Shown here: positions 9,274 through 18,063 of the stretch, one piece after another | Position numbering within the stretch: position 1 is the stretch's first letter | Layout: the number at the start of each line of letters is the position of its first letter | Program-made: the position numbers and the translations under genes | NCBI GenBank assembly: GCA_039972875.1 | Contig: JBDWMA010000010.1 | Coordinates: 186,001-250,000 of the forward strand | Length of the DNA: 64,000 bases | DNA from: Pseudoruegeria sp039972875 | GTDB taxonomy: Bacteria; Pseudomonadota; Alphaproteobacteria; Rhodobacterales; Rhodobacteraceae | Direction of reading: 5' to 3' | The notes under the pieces: model-generated | Seen by the model: only the letters and a program-made list of their open reading frames with translations | The model's database searches: none | What the model was told of the DNA's origin: nothing

Positions 9274-10647
9274 ATGCTGACCTGTATTTCTCCGATTGAT
9301 GAATCGGTATTTGCGCAACGCGTGCCATCGTCCCATGATCAAGCGATCCAATTGATCGCAAACGTCAGAAAAGCTCAGGCTGCGTGGGCTGCACGCCCAT
9401 TGCAAGAGCGTATTGATTTGGTGATGGCTGGCGTTGCGGCTGTTGGTGCTATGAATGACGAGATCGTTGTTGAGCTGGCCAAAATGATGGGCCGCCCTGT
9501 GCGGTATGGGGGTGAATTTGGTGGCTTTAATGAGCGCGCAAGCTACATGGCCGAGATCGCTGAGGATGCTTTAGCGGATATCGTTGTTGGCGAAGACCAA
9601 GATTTCAAACGCTATATCACACATATTCCGCATGGGGTGGTGTTGGTTGTTGCCCCTTGGAACTATCCTTACATGACCGCCATCAACACTGTGGCGCCTG
9701 CTCTTATCGCTGGTAACACGGTGGTTTTGAAACATGCCACGCAAACCCTGCTTGCAGGGGAGCGTATGGCGCAGGCGTTCCACCAAGCGGGCATTCCTAA
9801 AGATGTCTTTCAAAACGTCTTTTTGGATCACGATACAACAAGTGAGCTGATTGCAAGCCGGTCCTTCGATTTTGTGAACTTTACGGGATCAGTCTCAGGT
9901 GGGCAGGCGATGGAACGCGCCGCCGCAGGCACCTTTGTTGGGGTCGGAACAGAGCTGGGTGGCAAAGATCCGGGCTATGTCATGGAGGATGCCGACCTTA
10001 ACGCCGCCGTTGAGACTTTGATCGATGGGGCGATGTTTAATTCTGGTCAATGCTGTTGCGGGATTGAACGTATCTATGTGCATGAAAGCCTCTATGAGGC
10101 GTTTGTCGAAAAGGCTGTCTCGATTGTGTCAGGCTATAAACTCGGAAATCCATTGAACCCAGAGACCACCATCGGACCAATGGCCAACGTGCGGTTCGCC
10201 AACGAAGTGCGCGCGCAAATTTCCGAAGCTCTGACCGCGGGTGCCACGGCCCATATCTCTGTGTTCGAAGAAGACAATGGCGGGGCCTATTTAACGCCGC
10301 AAATTTTGACTGACGTGTCTCATGATATGCGTGTGATGCAAGAGGAAAGCTTTGGTCCCGTTGTTGGGATTATGAAAGTGAACAGTGATGCAGAGGCTAT
10401 CGCGCTGATGAATGATAGCGCTTTTGGCTTAACTGCGAGCTTGTGGACCAAAGATCTGAATCGCGCAGAAGCCATCGGTAATCAGATTGAAACCGGAACC
10501 GTCTTTATGAACAGAGCGGATTACCTGGACCCCGCATTGTGCTGGACAGGGTGCAAAGACACGGGCCGCGGTGGTGGTTTATCCACGATCGGTTTTCACA
10601 ACCTGACCCGACCCAAGTCATTCCACCTAAAAAAGAACGCAAGTTAA
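9274..10647 (+). CDS. NAD(P)-dependent aldehyde dehydrogenase
   Basis: 457 residues, a normal ALDH length. Seen in order: VLVVAPWNYPYMTAINTVAPAL (cofactor region, about residue 125), FTGSVSGGQAMERAA (about 203), the general-base glutamate in TELGGKDPGYVMEDAD (about 225), the catalytic cysteine within FNSGQCCCGIERI (about 260) and EESFGPVVGI (about 357). It oxidises an aldehyde to the acid in the cytoplasm. Between the ligase and the iron alcohol dehydrogenase it most likely handles the gamma-glutamylated aldehyde, giving gamma-glutamyl-glycine if the amine is ethanolamine; that substrate is inference. The three adjacent cysteines in the active-site loop are slightly unusual. Confidence 0.92.
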   Translation: MLTCISPIDESVFAQRVPSSHDQAIQLIANVRKAQAAWAARPLQERIDLVMAGVAAVGAMNDEIVVELAKMMGRPVRYGGEFGGFNERASYMAEIAEDALADIVVGEDQDFKRYITHIPHGVVLVVAPWNYPYMTAINTVAPALIAGNTVVLKHATQTLLAGERMAQAFHQAGIPKDVFQNVFLDHDTTSELIASRSFDFVNFTGSVSGGQAMERAAAGTFVGVGTELGGKDPGYVMEDADLNAAVETLIDGAMFNSGQCCCGIERIYVHESLYEAFVEKAVSIVSGYKLGNPLNPETTIGPMANVRFANEVRAQISEALTAGATAHISVFEEDNGGAYLTPQILTDVSHDMRVMQEESFGPVVGIMKVNSDAEAIALMNDSAFGLTASLWTKDLNRAEAIGNQIETGTVFMNRADYLDPALCWTGCKDTGRGGGLSTIGFHNLTRPKSFHLKKNAS

Positions 10648-10697
10648 GCCTGAACGTCCCACCGTTCTTTGGCACACCGAAAAGTAAAGGCAAAACA

Positions 10698-11843
10698 ATG
10701 AATCTCTTAGGCAATTGGTCCTACCCGACAAACATCAAATTTGGCGCTGGCCGTATCCGTGAACTTGCTGAGGCCTGTAAAGCTGTAGGGATCAAAAACC
10801 CGCTATTGGTCACAGATAAAGGGCTTGCAGACCTTCCGGTGACACAATCGACCCTCGACATTTTAGAAGCCGCAGGTTTGGGGCGGAATATTTTTTCACA
10901 AGTGGACCCCAACCCAAATGAAGCCAACCTGAGCGCGGGTGTAAAAGCATACAACGAGGGCAATCATGATGGGGTTATCGCGTTTGGTGGTGGCTCTGGT
11001 CTTGATCTGGGTAAAATGGTTGCATTTATGGCGGGCCAATCTCGGCCTGTTTGGGACTATGAAGACGTGGATGATTGGTGGACCCGTGCGGACGCGGCGG
11101 CCATTGCCCCCATTATTGCAGTGCCAACAACTGCTGGAACCGGATCAGAGGTGGGCCGAGCAAGCGTCATTACCAATTCACTCACCCACGCAAAAAAGAT
11201 CATCTTTCACCCCAAGGTGCTGCCTACCATTGTTATCTGTGACCCCGAACTGACGGTTGGAATGCCGCGTTTCATTACGGCGGGTACCGGTCTTGATGCC
11301 TTTGCACATTGTGTCGAAGCGTTTTCGAGCCCTCACTATCATCCCATGAGCCAGGGTATGGCGCTTGAAGGGATGCGTCTGGTCAAAACCTATCTGCCAC
11401 GTGCCTATGCAGACGGAACCGATCTAGAGGCCCGTTCTCATATGATGAGCGCAGCCGCCATGGGGGCAACTGCGTTCCAAAAAGGGTTGGGCGCAATCCA
11501 TGCCATGAGTCACCCGATTGGCGCGCATTACAATACACATCACGGGACAACCAATGCGGTTTGTATGCCTGCCGTTTTGAAATTCAATGCGCCGGAGATT
11601 ACCGAACGGTTCGATCAAGCCGCGGCATATCTTGGCATCAAAGGTGGCTTTAACGGATTCTGTGCGTTTGTCGATGAATTCAATGGTGCGTTTGATATCC
11701 CTGTCGGTTTAGCGGCTCTTGGCGTGAAAAAGGACAAAATTCCGCAGCTTGTTGAGGACGCATTGCTGGACCCATCGTGCGGAGGAAATCCTGTTGAATT
11801 GACCAAAGAAAATATGACGTCACTCTTTTTAAGTGCCTTTTAA
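10698..11843 (+). CDS. Iron-containing alcohol dehydrogenase
   Basis: 381 residues from ATG 10698, the normal length for group III iron alcohol dehydrogenases. A longer open frame back to 10539 only overlaps the aldehyde dehydrogenase and is not used. Motifs: VIAFGGGSGLDLGK near residue 95 (NAD binding), AVPTTAGTGSEVGRASVI near residue 138, and metal-ligand histidines in GLDAFAHCVEAFSSP (about 200) and AIHAMSHPIGAHYNTHHG (about 268-285). It oxidises a primary alcohol to the aldehyde. Its position just after the aldehyde dehydrogenase suggests the two act consecutively on a gamma-glutamylated amino alcohol. Confidence 0.92.
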   Translation: MNLLGNWSYPTNIKFGAGRIRELAEACKAVGIKNPLLVTDKGLADLPVTQSTLDILEAAGLGRNIFSQVDPNPNEANLSAGVKAYNEGNHDGVIAFGGGSGLDLGKMVAFMAGQSRPVWDYEDVDDWWTRADAAAIAPIIAVPTTAGTGSEVGRASVITNSLTHAKKIIFHPKVLPTIVICDPELTVGMPRFITAGTGLDAFAHCVEAFSSPHYHPMSQGMALEGMRLVKTYLPRAYADGTDLEARSHMMSAAAMGATAFQKGLGAIHAMSHPIGAHYNTHHGTTNAVCMPAVLKFNAPEITERFDQAAAYLGIKGGFNGFCAFVDEFNGAFDIPVGLAALGVKKDKIPQLVEDALLDPSCGGNPVELTKENMTSLFLSAF

Positions 11844-11885
11844 CAACGCGACATTTGAGTTTATTAAATTGCGGAGAAAAATAAA

Positions 11886-13136
11886 ATGTCTCTAGAAAAA
11901 TACGATGTCGTTGTCGCGGGGGCCGGTGTGGTTGGTGTCGCGACGGCGCTTTGGGCCCAAAAGTCTGGCCTAAAGGTTGCTATCTGTGATCCCGAGGTCG
12001 CAGGTAGCGGTGCATCCTATGGATTAGCGTGCACAATTTCAACTTATGCTTGTGTGCCTGTTAACAGCCCATCGGTTATCACGTCGCTTCCAAGGCTTCT
12101 GTTATCCAAGGAAAGCCCGCTGTTTTTCAATTTCTTATTTGGAATTAATAACATACGTTGGATGTTAGATTTTCTAAACAATTGCCGTGCATCTAAGGTT
12201 GAACACATAAGCCAAAGCTTGGGGCAGTTGCTGTCGCACGCGGATGAAGGGTTGGATCCTCTGATCGAAGCCGCAAACGCACACGATCTATTTGTTCAGA
12301 ACAGTTGTCTTTACATTTGGTCCTCAAAATCAGGGTATGACGCGGCAAAAGTTGGCAATGATATGCGCCGCGCTCAAGGTGTCGAGTTTGACATTCTTGA
12401 ACCTGATGAAATTCAGCAGCTTGAGCCGTCCCTGAAAATGCCGATGTATAAAGGATTGTTGTTTAAAGGGGCGCGTCACACCACTGATCCACAGGGTTTT
12501 GTCACCCGCATGTATGAAAAGTTCGTTGAGCTTGGAGGTGTCACTATCTCCTCCTCAGTGGACGAAGTTTTGCACAAGGATGATGGTGTCACGGTGCAAT
12601 TGGGCGTCAAAGAAACCATATGTGCGGATCATGTTGTGCTGGCGGCTGGCGCCCACTCTAAATCTATTAAGGGCAGTGGTGCTGAAGCTACGCCTCTTGG
12701 TGTAGAGCGCGGTTACCATGTCTGTTTCAGGGATCATGCAGACAAAGTGTCTCGACCTGTTGGATGGGCCGAAGCAGGCCTTTATGCAACGCCGATGACC
12801 CGTGGTTTGCGGATTGCAGGGACCGTTGAGATTAACAGCCTGACGTCCCCCTCAAATCCGGCGCGTCTGAATTATTTGCGCGACCGCACCAAGCAAATGT
12901 TTGGCCCCCTAAGCGGTGACCAAGAGGAATGGTTGGGTTTTCGCCCGACCATGCCAGATGCGCTGCCGGTGATCGGGCGATCTAAGACCTCAGACAGAAT
13001 TTTGAATGCCTTTGGGCATCAGCATATCGGACTGACTTTGGCGGGGATTACGGGAAAGATCATAACGGACATCCTTCAAAAGAAAGAACCGGTTGCCGAT
13101 CTAACACCGTTTTCTGATCAACGTTTCAAAAAATAG
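11886..13136 (+). CDS. FAD-dependent amino acid oxidase/dehydrogenase (DAO/DadA family)
   Basis: 416 residues. The N-terminal Rossmann motif VVVAGAGVVGVATALWAQKSG binds FAD, followed by an acidic residue in AICDPE. The C-terminal segment GFRPTMPDALPVIGRS and the glycine-rich HQHIGLTLAGITGKII are typical of DAO-family D-amino acid dehydrogenases and glycine or sarcosine oxidases. It sits directly before bhcB. An attractive role is oxidation of glycine (or a D-amino acid) to glyoxylate (or a keto acid), which would supply the second substrate for BhcC. Alternatives are D-amino acid or N-methylglycine oxidation. Family assignment is firm, substrate is inferred. Confidence 0.87.
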   Translation: MSLEKYDVVVAGAGVVGVATALWAQKSGLKVAICDPEVAGSGASYGLACTISTYACVPVNSPSVITSLPRLLLSKESPLFFNFLFGINNIRWMLDFLNNCRASKVEHISQSLGQLLSHADEGLDPLIEAANAHDLFVQNSCLYIWSSKSGYDAAKVGNDMRRAQGVEFDILEPDEIQQLEPSLKMPMYKGLLFKGARHTTDPQGFVTRMYEKFVELGGVTISSSVDEVLHKDDGVTVQLGVKETICADHVVLAAGAHSKSIKGSGAEATPLGVERGYHVCFRDHADKVSRPVGWAEAGLYATPMTRGLRIAGTVEINSLTSPSNPARLNYLRDRTKQMFGPLSGDQEEWLGFRPTMPDALPVIGRSKTSDRILNAFGHQHIGLTLAGITGKIITDILQKKEPVADLTPFSDQRFKK

Positions 13137-13230
13137 GGTCGCCTGCCCAGCACAAAATAGCCTTTGTTTGCTTAATTTCGTTGGATGTCCAACGGACGTA
13201 AATTCCTTTTGATCCTGAGGATCCTGATCA

Positions 13231-14181
13231 ATGTATATCCCAACATACCAAGACATGCTGGATGCCCACGACCGCATTAAGCCCTACATTCAACGCACAC
13301 CGGTGCGTACGTCTGACTATTTGAACGAGCTTTCCGGGGCGGAGCTGTTTTTCAAATGTGAAAATTTCCAAACGCCTGGGGCTTTTAAGGTGCGTGGTGC
13401 GGCCAATGCGGTGTTTGGATTGAGCGAAGAACAAGCTGTAAAAGGCGTGGCAACACATTCTTCTGGCAATCACGCATCTTGCCTAAGTTATGCGGCAATG
13501 CGCCGTGGAATCCCATGTCATGTGGTTATGCCCAGTACTGCGCCGCAAGCGAAAAAAGATACGGTCGCCCGCTATGGCGGACAGATTACGGAATGTGAGC
13601 CGTCCACGACATCACGCGAAAAAACCTTTGCGAAAGTTGAGGCCGAAACGGGCGGTGATTTTGTCCACCCTTACAACGATCCACGGGTCATTTCTGGGCA
13701 GGGGACCTGTGCAAAAGAGTTCATCGAACAAACCGATGGCCTCGACTGTGTGGTAGCGCCAATCGGCGGTGGTGGGATGATTTCCGGCACGTGCCTGACC
13801 CTGTCCAACCTCGCACCAAAAACACAGATCATCGCCGCTGAGCCAGAGCAAGCCGATGACGCCATGCGCAGTTTCAAAGCAGGCTATATTATTGCGGATG
13901 ATGCGCCAAAAACCATCGCGGATGGGCTGCTTGTTCCGCTCAAGGAGCTCACTTGGCATTTTGTATCCAACCACGTCACAGACATTCTGACGGCGTCTGA
14001 GGATGAAATCATCGAAGCGATGAAACTGACATGGAAGCATCTTCGAATTGTCATGGAGGCCAGCAGTTCAGTGCCTCTCGCAACAATCCTGAAAAACAAA
14101 GAACGGTTCGCGGGTAAGCGGGTCGGGATCATAATTACCGGTGGAAATGTCGATCTCGACCTTCTGCCATGGCTCAAGTGA
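13231..14181 (+). CDS. bhcB: beta-Hydroxyaspartate dehydratase (PLP, threonine dehydratase fold)
   Basis: 316 residues, fold-type II PLP enzyme. PLP lysine lies in GAFKVRGAANAV near residue 53, the substrate loop is SSGNHAS near residue 79, and the phosphate-binding loop GGGGMISG near residue 180. GAGGATCCTGATCA precedes the ATG. On sequence alone it could be a serine racemase or threonine dehydratase. It is followed directly by bhcC and then bhcD, in the order known from the beta-hydroxyaspartate cycle of Paracoccus denitrificans. There BhcB converts erythro-beta-hydroxyaspartate to iminosuccinate and ammonia. The gene context makes that assignment likely. Confidence 0.85.
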   Translation: MYIPTYQDMLDAHDRIKPYIQRTPVRTSDYLNELSGAELFFKCENFQTPGAFKVRGAANAVFGLSEEQAVKGVATHSSGNHASCLSYAAMRRGIPCHVVMPSTAPQAKKDTVARYGGQITECEPSTTSREKTFAKVEAETGGDFVHPYNDPRVISGQGTCAKEFIEQTDGLDCVVAPIGGGGMISGTCLTLSNLAPKTQIIAAEPEQADDAMRSFKAGYIIADDAPKTIADGLLVPLKELTWHFVSNHVTDILTASEDEIIEAMKLTWKHLRIVMEASSSVPLATILKNKERFAGKRVGIIITGGNVDLDLLPWLK

Positions 14182-14194
14182 AGGACGCCTAATC

Positions 14195-15358
14195 ATGAAC
14201 GCACACACAAAACTTGAAGACTTCGAAGTCGGTTACGACATTCCTGCCAAACCCGGTATGGATGAAGTAGATATTCAAACGCCTTGCCTGATCCTTGATC
14301 TTGATGCCCTTGAACGGAACGTCAAAAAAATGGGGGATTACGCAAAGGCCCATGGTATGCGCCACCGCGCCCACGGCAAAATGCACAAATCCGTCGACGT
14401 GTTGAAGTTGCAACAAGATATGGGCGCAGCTGTTGGCGTGTGTTGTCAAAAGGTATCTGAGGCCGAAGTGTTCGCCCGTGGTGGCATCAAGGACGTTATG
14501 GTATCCAACCAAGTAACCGAACCTGCCAAAATCAAACGTCTTGTTGAAATGCCAAAGTACGGTTGCCGGGTGTTGGTCTGTGTGGACGACCCCGCAAACG
14601 TTCAGGCTCTGTCTGATGCCGCGGTGGCGGCAGGCACCCAGATCGAAGCGTTGGTTGAAATTGACTGTGGTGCAGGTCGGTGCGGCGTAAACACAACACA
14701 AGACGTTGTGAATATTGCCAAATTGATCGACTCGGCTCCGGGTTTGAAATTTGCGGGGATCCAAGCGTATCAAGGCGCAATGCAACACATGGATTTATAT
14801 GTGGATCGCGCAGCGAAGCTGAACGTCGCCATTGAACAAGTTGGTAATGCTGTTCAAGGCCTTAAGTCCAGTGGGCTTGACTGCGATATCGTTGGTGGGG
14901 GCGGCACAGGGTCCTATTATTTTGAATCCGCGTCCAACGTTTACAATGAGCTTCAGTGTGGGTCTTATGCCTTCATGGATGCTGATTATGGCCGCATCTT
15001 GGACAAAGATGGCAGGCGTATTGATGACGGCGAGTGGGAGAACGCATTGTTCATCCTCACCACTGTTATGAGCCATTCTAAAGCAGATAAAGCTATCGTT
15101 GATGCGGGTCTGAAGGCGCAATCTGTCGACAGTGGTTTACCGTTCATTTATGGGCGCGACGATGTCGAATACCTAAAATGTAGCGATGAACATGGCGTTG
15201 TTTCTGATCCAAACGGGGCATTGAACGTGAACGACAAGCTGAAACTGGTCCCCGGTCACTGCGATCCGACCTGTAACGTCCATGATTGGTATGTCGGCGT
15301 ACGGAATGGCAAAGTTGAATCGGTTTGGCCGGTGTCCGCTCGCGGTAAAGCTTACTAA
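14195..15358 (+). CDS. bhcC: 3-Hydroxy-D-aspartate aldolase (beta-hydroxyaspartate aldolase)
   Basis: 387 residues from ATG 14195 behind AAGGACGCC, the same length as I remember for the Paracoccus enzyme. DSD1/D-threonine-aldolase-like fold. The N-terminus has IQTPCLILDLDALERN, then the PLP-lysine region HRAHGKMHKSVDV near residue 65. Further on are EIDCGAGRCGV, GIQAYQGAMQHMD, and a C-terminal metal site in PGHCDPTCNVHDWYVGVRNG. The enzyme joins glyoxylate and glycine into beta-hydroxyaspartate. Sequence agreement with known BhcC is strong from memory along most of the protein. It sits 13 bp after bhcB and before a terminator-like hairpin. Confidence 0.92.
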   Translation: MNAHTKLEDFEVGYDIPAKPGMDEVDIQTPCLILDLDALERNVKKMGDYAKAHGMRHRAHGKMHKSVDVLKLQQDMGAAVGVCCQKVSEAEVFARGGIKDVMVSNQVTEPAKIKRLVEMPKYGCRVLVCVDDPANVQALSDAAVAAGTQIEALVEIDCGAGRCGVNTTQDVVNIAKLIDSAPGLKFAGIQAYQGAMQHMDLYVDRAAKLNVAIEQVGNAVQGLKSSGLDCDIVGGGGTGSYYFESASNVYNELQCGSYAFMDADYGRILDKDGRRIDDGEWENALFILTTVMSHSKADKAIVDAGLKAQSVDSGLPFIYGRDDVEYLKCSDEHGVVSDPNGALNVNDKLKLVPGHCDPTCNVHDWYVGVRNGKVESVWPVSARGKAY

Positions 15359-15390
15359 ACTTACTGATTGGCCAAGGGCCCATCCAACAT

Positions 15391-15438
15391 CGCCCGCGTG
15401 CAGTCCATGTATGGTTCCGCACGCGGGCGCATTTTTTT
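15391..15438 (+). terminator. Intrinsic terminator or attenuator between bhcC and bhcD
   Basis: A perfect 11-bp stem (CGCCCGCGTGC at 15391-15401 with GCACGCGGGCG at 15419-15429) is followed by CA and seven Ts. It lies only 12 bp before the bhcD start, so it may lower bhcD expression relative to bhcC. Confidence 0.85.
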
Positions 15439-15450
15439 AAGGATTGTAAT

Positions 15451-16416
15451 ATGTACATCGTTCCTGAGGCAGCCATCCCAGAAATCCTAACACGTGAGGA
15501 TGCGTTCGCTGCCGTTGAACAGGTCTTTGCCGCCATGTCGAGTGGCGACGCCTACAACTTTCCAGTCATCCGTGAGGCGATTGGGCACGAAGACGCGCTT
15601 TATGGATTCAAGGGCGGTTTCGATGGGAAGGGTATGGCTCTTGGCTTAAAGGCGGGGGGGTATTGGCCTCATAATCTTGAAAAACGCGGGTTGATCAACC
15701 ACCAGTCTACGGTGTTCCTTTTTGATCCGAACACGGGCAAGGTGGCAGCCATGGTCGGTGGGAATTTGTTGACTGCCCTGCGCACGGCTGCGGCATCTGC
15801 TGTATCGATTAAGTATCTGGCGCGTAATGACAGCAAGGTAATGGGGATGATTGGTGCCGGTCATCAGGCAAAATTTCAACTGCACGCAGCGTTGGAAACC
15901 CATTCATTTGAAAAAGTTATCGGTTGGAATAGAAACCCTGAACGTTTGCGTTCTCTCGCTGAAGTTGCTGCCGAGTTTGATCTTCCTTTTGAAGCGGTCT
16001 CGCTGGATGGCATGAAAGCGGCTGATGTCGTGATTTCGATCACGTCTGTCTTTTCACCTCTCTTTGGGGCAGCACATATCAGTGAGGGCACGCACGTCGC
16101 CTGCATGGGGACTGACACCAAAGGAAAACAAGAATGTGACGTCGAATTGGTTGCTAAAGCGACCGTGTTCACTGACGAAATTGCACAATCGATTTCGATC
16201 GGAGAAACTCAGCATGCGATGACGTGTGGTGCGATCGAGGAGGCAGATGTTGCGCAGATCGGGGCGGTGATCAATGGCGTCCATTCGGGGCGCAGTTCTG
16301 ACGATGAAGTTACACTGTTTGATGGCACCGGCGTTGGCCTCCAGGATTTAGCTGTTGCATCCGTTGTTGTGCAGCGCGCCGTTGAAAAAGGTATTGCGAT
16401 CGAACTCGAATTTTAA
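15451..16416 (+). CDS. bhcD: Iminosuccinate reductase (ornithine cyclodeaminase family)
   Basis: 321 residues, ornithine cyclodeaminase/mu-crystallin family. The N-terminus carries the family's GLKAGGYWPHNL and NHQSTVFLFDPNTGKVAAMVGGNLLTALRTAAAS blocks (residues about 67-115), then the Rossmann motif GMIGAGHQAKFQL near residue 133. GTDTKGKQECD near residue 217 and the C-terminal LFDGTGVGLQDLA are also typical. In the beta-hydroxyaspartate cycle BhcD reduces iminosuccinate to L-aspartate with NADH. The bhcB-bhcC-bhcD order supports this over ornithine cyclodeaminase or alanine dehydrogenase activity. AAGGATTGTAAT precedes the ATG. No bhcA follows; the next gene is an antitoxin. Confidence 0.9.
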   Translation: MYIVPEAAIPEILTREDAFAAVEQVFAAMSSGDAYNFPVIREAIGHEDALYGFKGGFDGKGMALGLKAGGYWPHNLEKRGLINHQSTVFLFDPNTGKVAAMVGGNLLTALRTAAASAVSIKYLARNDSKVMGMIGAGHQAKFQLHAALETHSFEKVIGWNRNPERLRSLAEVAAEFDLPFEAVSLDGMKAADVVISITSVFSPLFGAAHISEGTHVACMGTDTKGKQECDVELVAKATVFTDEIAQSISIGETQHAMTCGAIEEADVAQIGAVINGVHSGRSSDDEVTLFDGTGVGLQDLAVASVVVQRAVEKGIAIELEF

Positions 16417-16695
16417 TTTTTCTTTGCAAAAGGAGCGCCAACTTGCGGTCTTGGATATTGTTATTATTCACAAACAACCGAGGCAGTTGATCTTTGTTTT
16501 AGGTTGGCTCTCTAAAAATTCGGGCAGAACGGGACCAACATGCCTTGCGATTATATTCGTACCTCGGGTGTCGAAGGGGGATGTGTTTTTTGACCCGTAA
16601 CCTCGGATTGAAGTCCGATTTGGGTGGCAAGCCCGTCCTAGGTTTTGTGATTTGATACTGGCGAGTGGACGCGGTTAAGAAGGCTGTAGATATTG
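16417..16695. other. Intergenic region between bhcD and the Xre/RES module
   Basis: No gene recognised here. Small open frames lack start signals and family features. The last part is AT-rich and leads into the antitoxin promoter. Confidence 0.5.
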
Positions 16696-16732
16696 CCTTT
16701 TGGCATTATATTTGCTATATAGTGCCAAAAGG
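16696..16732 (+). promoter_or_regulatory. Inverted-repeat operator of the Xre/RES operon
   Basis: CCTTTTGGCA (16696-16705) and its exact complement TGCCAAAAGG (16723-16732) flank an AT-rich 17-bp spacer containing GCTATATAG. The end abuts the antitoxin ribosome site GGAGAAGGCA. This layout fits autorepression by the Xre antitoxin or the toxin-antitoxin complex. Confidence 0.75.
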
Positions 16733-16740
16733 AGAAGGCA

Positions 16741-17151
16741 ATGTCGCTTCAACCTGTCATAACACGTGCCCCAGAATTTGTTCCGGATCAAATTTCTGAC
16801 GAGGAAGGGGCGGCCATGCTGCGCGCGACTTTTAACCTGTTTGCGAAGTGGGAGCTAACGGATGAAGAGGCTGCCGTATTGCTTGACCTGCCATTGCGAA
16901 CCTATCGCCGCTGGAAAGCTGGCCAACCGGGGCGCCTTGATCGGGATAAGAAAGCCCGATTGTCTAACCTTCTGGGTGTCCATAAAGCCCTTCGCATCAT
17001 CTTTTATGAGCCGGAGCGAACCTATGCCTGGATCAAAGCACAGAACAAAGTGTTTGATGGGCGCTCGGCCCTTGATGTGATGCTTGGTGGTGAACTTACC
17101 GATCTTATGCGTGTTCGTCGGTATGTGGATGCGGAGCGGGGAGCTTGGTAA
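16741..17151 (+). CDS. Xre/MbcA/ParS-type antitoxin (DUF2384)
   Basis: 136 residues. The N-terminal half contains a helix-turn-helix-like segment (LTDEEAAVLLDLPLRTYRRWKAG, residues about 39-61). The C-terminus is the toxin-binding DUF2384 type, with a central LLGVHKALRIIF and the terminal DVMLGGELTDLMRVRRYVDAERGAW. AAAGGAGAAGGCA supplies a strong ribosome site. The stop overlaps the RES gene start by 7 bp. It neutralises the RES toxin and probably represses the operon through the inverted repeat just upstream. Confidence 0.9.
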   Translation: MSLQPVITRAPEFVPDQISDEEGAAMLRATFNLFAKWELTDEEAAVLLDLPLRTYRRWKAGQPGRLDRDKKARLSNLLGVHKALRIIFYEPERTYAWIKAQNKVFDGRSALDVMLGGELTDLMRVRRYVDAERGAW

Positions 17152-17864
17152 TCAATAGCGTTGATGTTCCAGTCAGCCAAGTTAAGTGGGATCGTGCTGT
17201 GCGGATCATCCGGAGCGTGTTCCCGCCAATAGATTTATTCGAAGATATCGCTGAGCCGGAAGATTGGCCTTTGCTCATCTCGGCAGAGCAGAAAACCAAC
17301 CCTAGACTGATGGAGACAATCGGTAACATCGACCTGATCCCCGCAACGCGTCGCGTTGGTGGGGCAGGGGCCAGCTACTTGATGGCGCCATTCACGCATA
17401 CCAGTACGGATCGACCCAGCCGATTTTCGGATGGCCGTCTGGGCGTGCTCTATATTGCGAATGATTTTGAAACGGCCGTCCACGAAACGGCTCATCACCA
17501 TGGGCGTTTTTTGGTCGCTACAAACGAGAAACCAGGCTGGGTGTCGCAGTTTCGTGAGCTATTGATAAGTGTAGATGCTGCTTTGCACGACATAAGAAGC
17601 ACCTCACAGGAATTCAGAGAAGTGCTCGATCTAGAAGAATACACGCGGTCACAAAACTTCGCTGACTCGCTACGTTCGGCGGGTTCAGAGGGGGTAGTCT
17701 ATCCAAGTGTACGAGGGGAAGGCGAATGCGTAGGGCTGTTCTATCCGGATCTCGCGCAGAACCCTGTTCAGGGGCGTCACCTTGCTTACCATTGGGATGG
17801 AACGCGCGTTGATCTTATCCGGGATGCTACGACAGGCGATGTCTTTCGCATCGTGGATCCGTGA
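17145..17864 (+). CDS. RES-domain toxin
   Basis: 239 residues starting at TTG 17145, overlapping the antitoxin stop, with GGAGCGGGGAG just upstream. The domain's conserved arginine, glutamate and serine are visible: RPSRFSDGRLGVLYIAND near residue 86, DFETAVHETAHHHGRF near residue 106, and the serine in the later VVYPSVRGEGECVGLF near residue 186. Characterised RES toxins deplete NAD+ by phosphorolysis or hydrolysis in the cytoplasm. With the upstream Xre antitoxin it forms a complete type II module bordering the T3SS region, a common place for such addiction modules. Confidence 0.88.
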   Translation: MVINSVDVPVSQVKWDRAVRIIRSVFPPIDLFEDIAEPEDWPLLISAEQKTNPRLMETIGNIDLIPATRRVGGAGASYLMAPFTHTSTDRPSRFSDGRLGVLYIANDFETAVHETAHHHGRFLVATNEKPGWVSQFRELLISVDAALHDIRSTSQEFREVLDLEEYTRSQNFADSLRSAGSEGVVYPSVRGEGECVGLFYPDLAQNPVQGRHLAYHWDGTRVDLIRDATTGDVFRIVDP

Positions 17865-18063
17865 GCCGATCTAAACATCTGGGAAAACTGCGCGTAAGTT
17901 CCGCAGGGGTCAGATCGGGTCAAAGTTCAATTTGCCTTTTAAGTCTTCGTAAATGCTGTCGTAAACATGCGCGAAGGTGGTCCTTTCAGACAGCGCGAAA
18001 AATTTACAACACCACCAAACAGATAAATGCTCACGTTGAGCATAAAAGAATAGGTGGATGGAT

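Noticed and set aside
10539..10697. Upstream extension of the iron alcohol dehydrogenase frame
   Set aside because: It overlaps the aldehyde dehydrogenase end and has no family similarity; the normal N-terminus begins at 10698.
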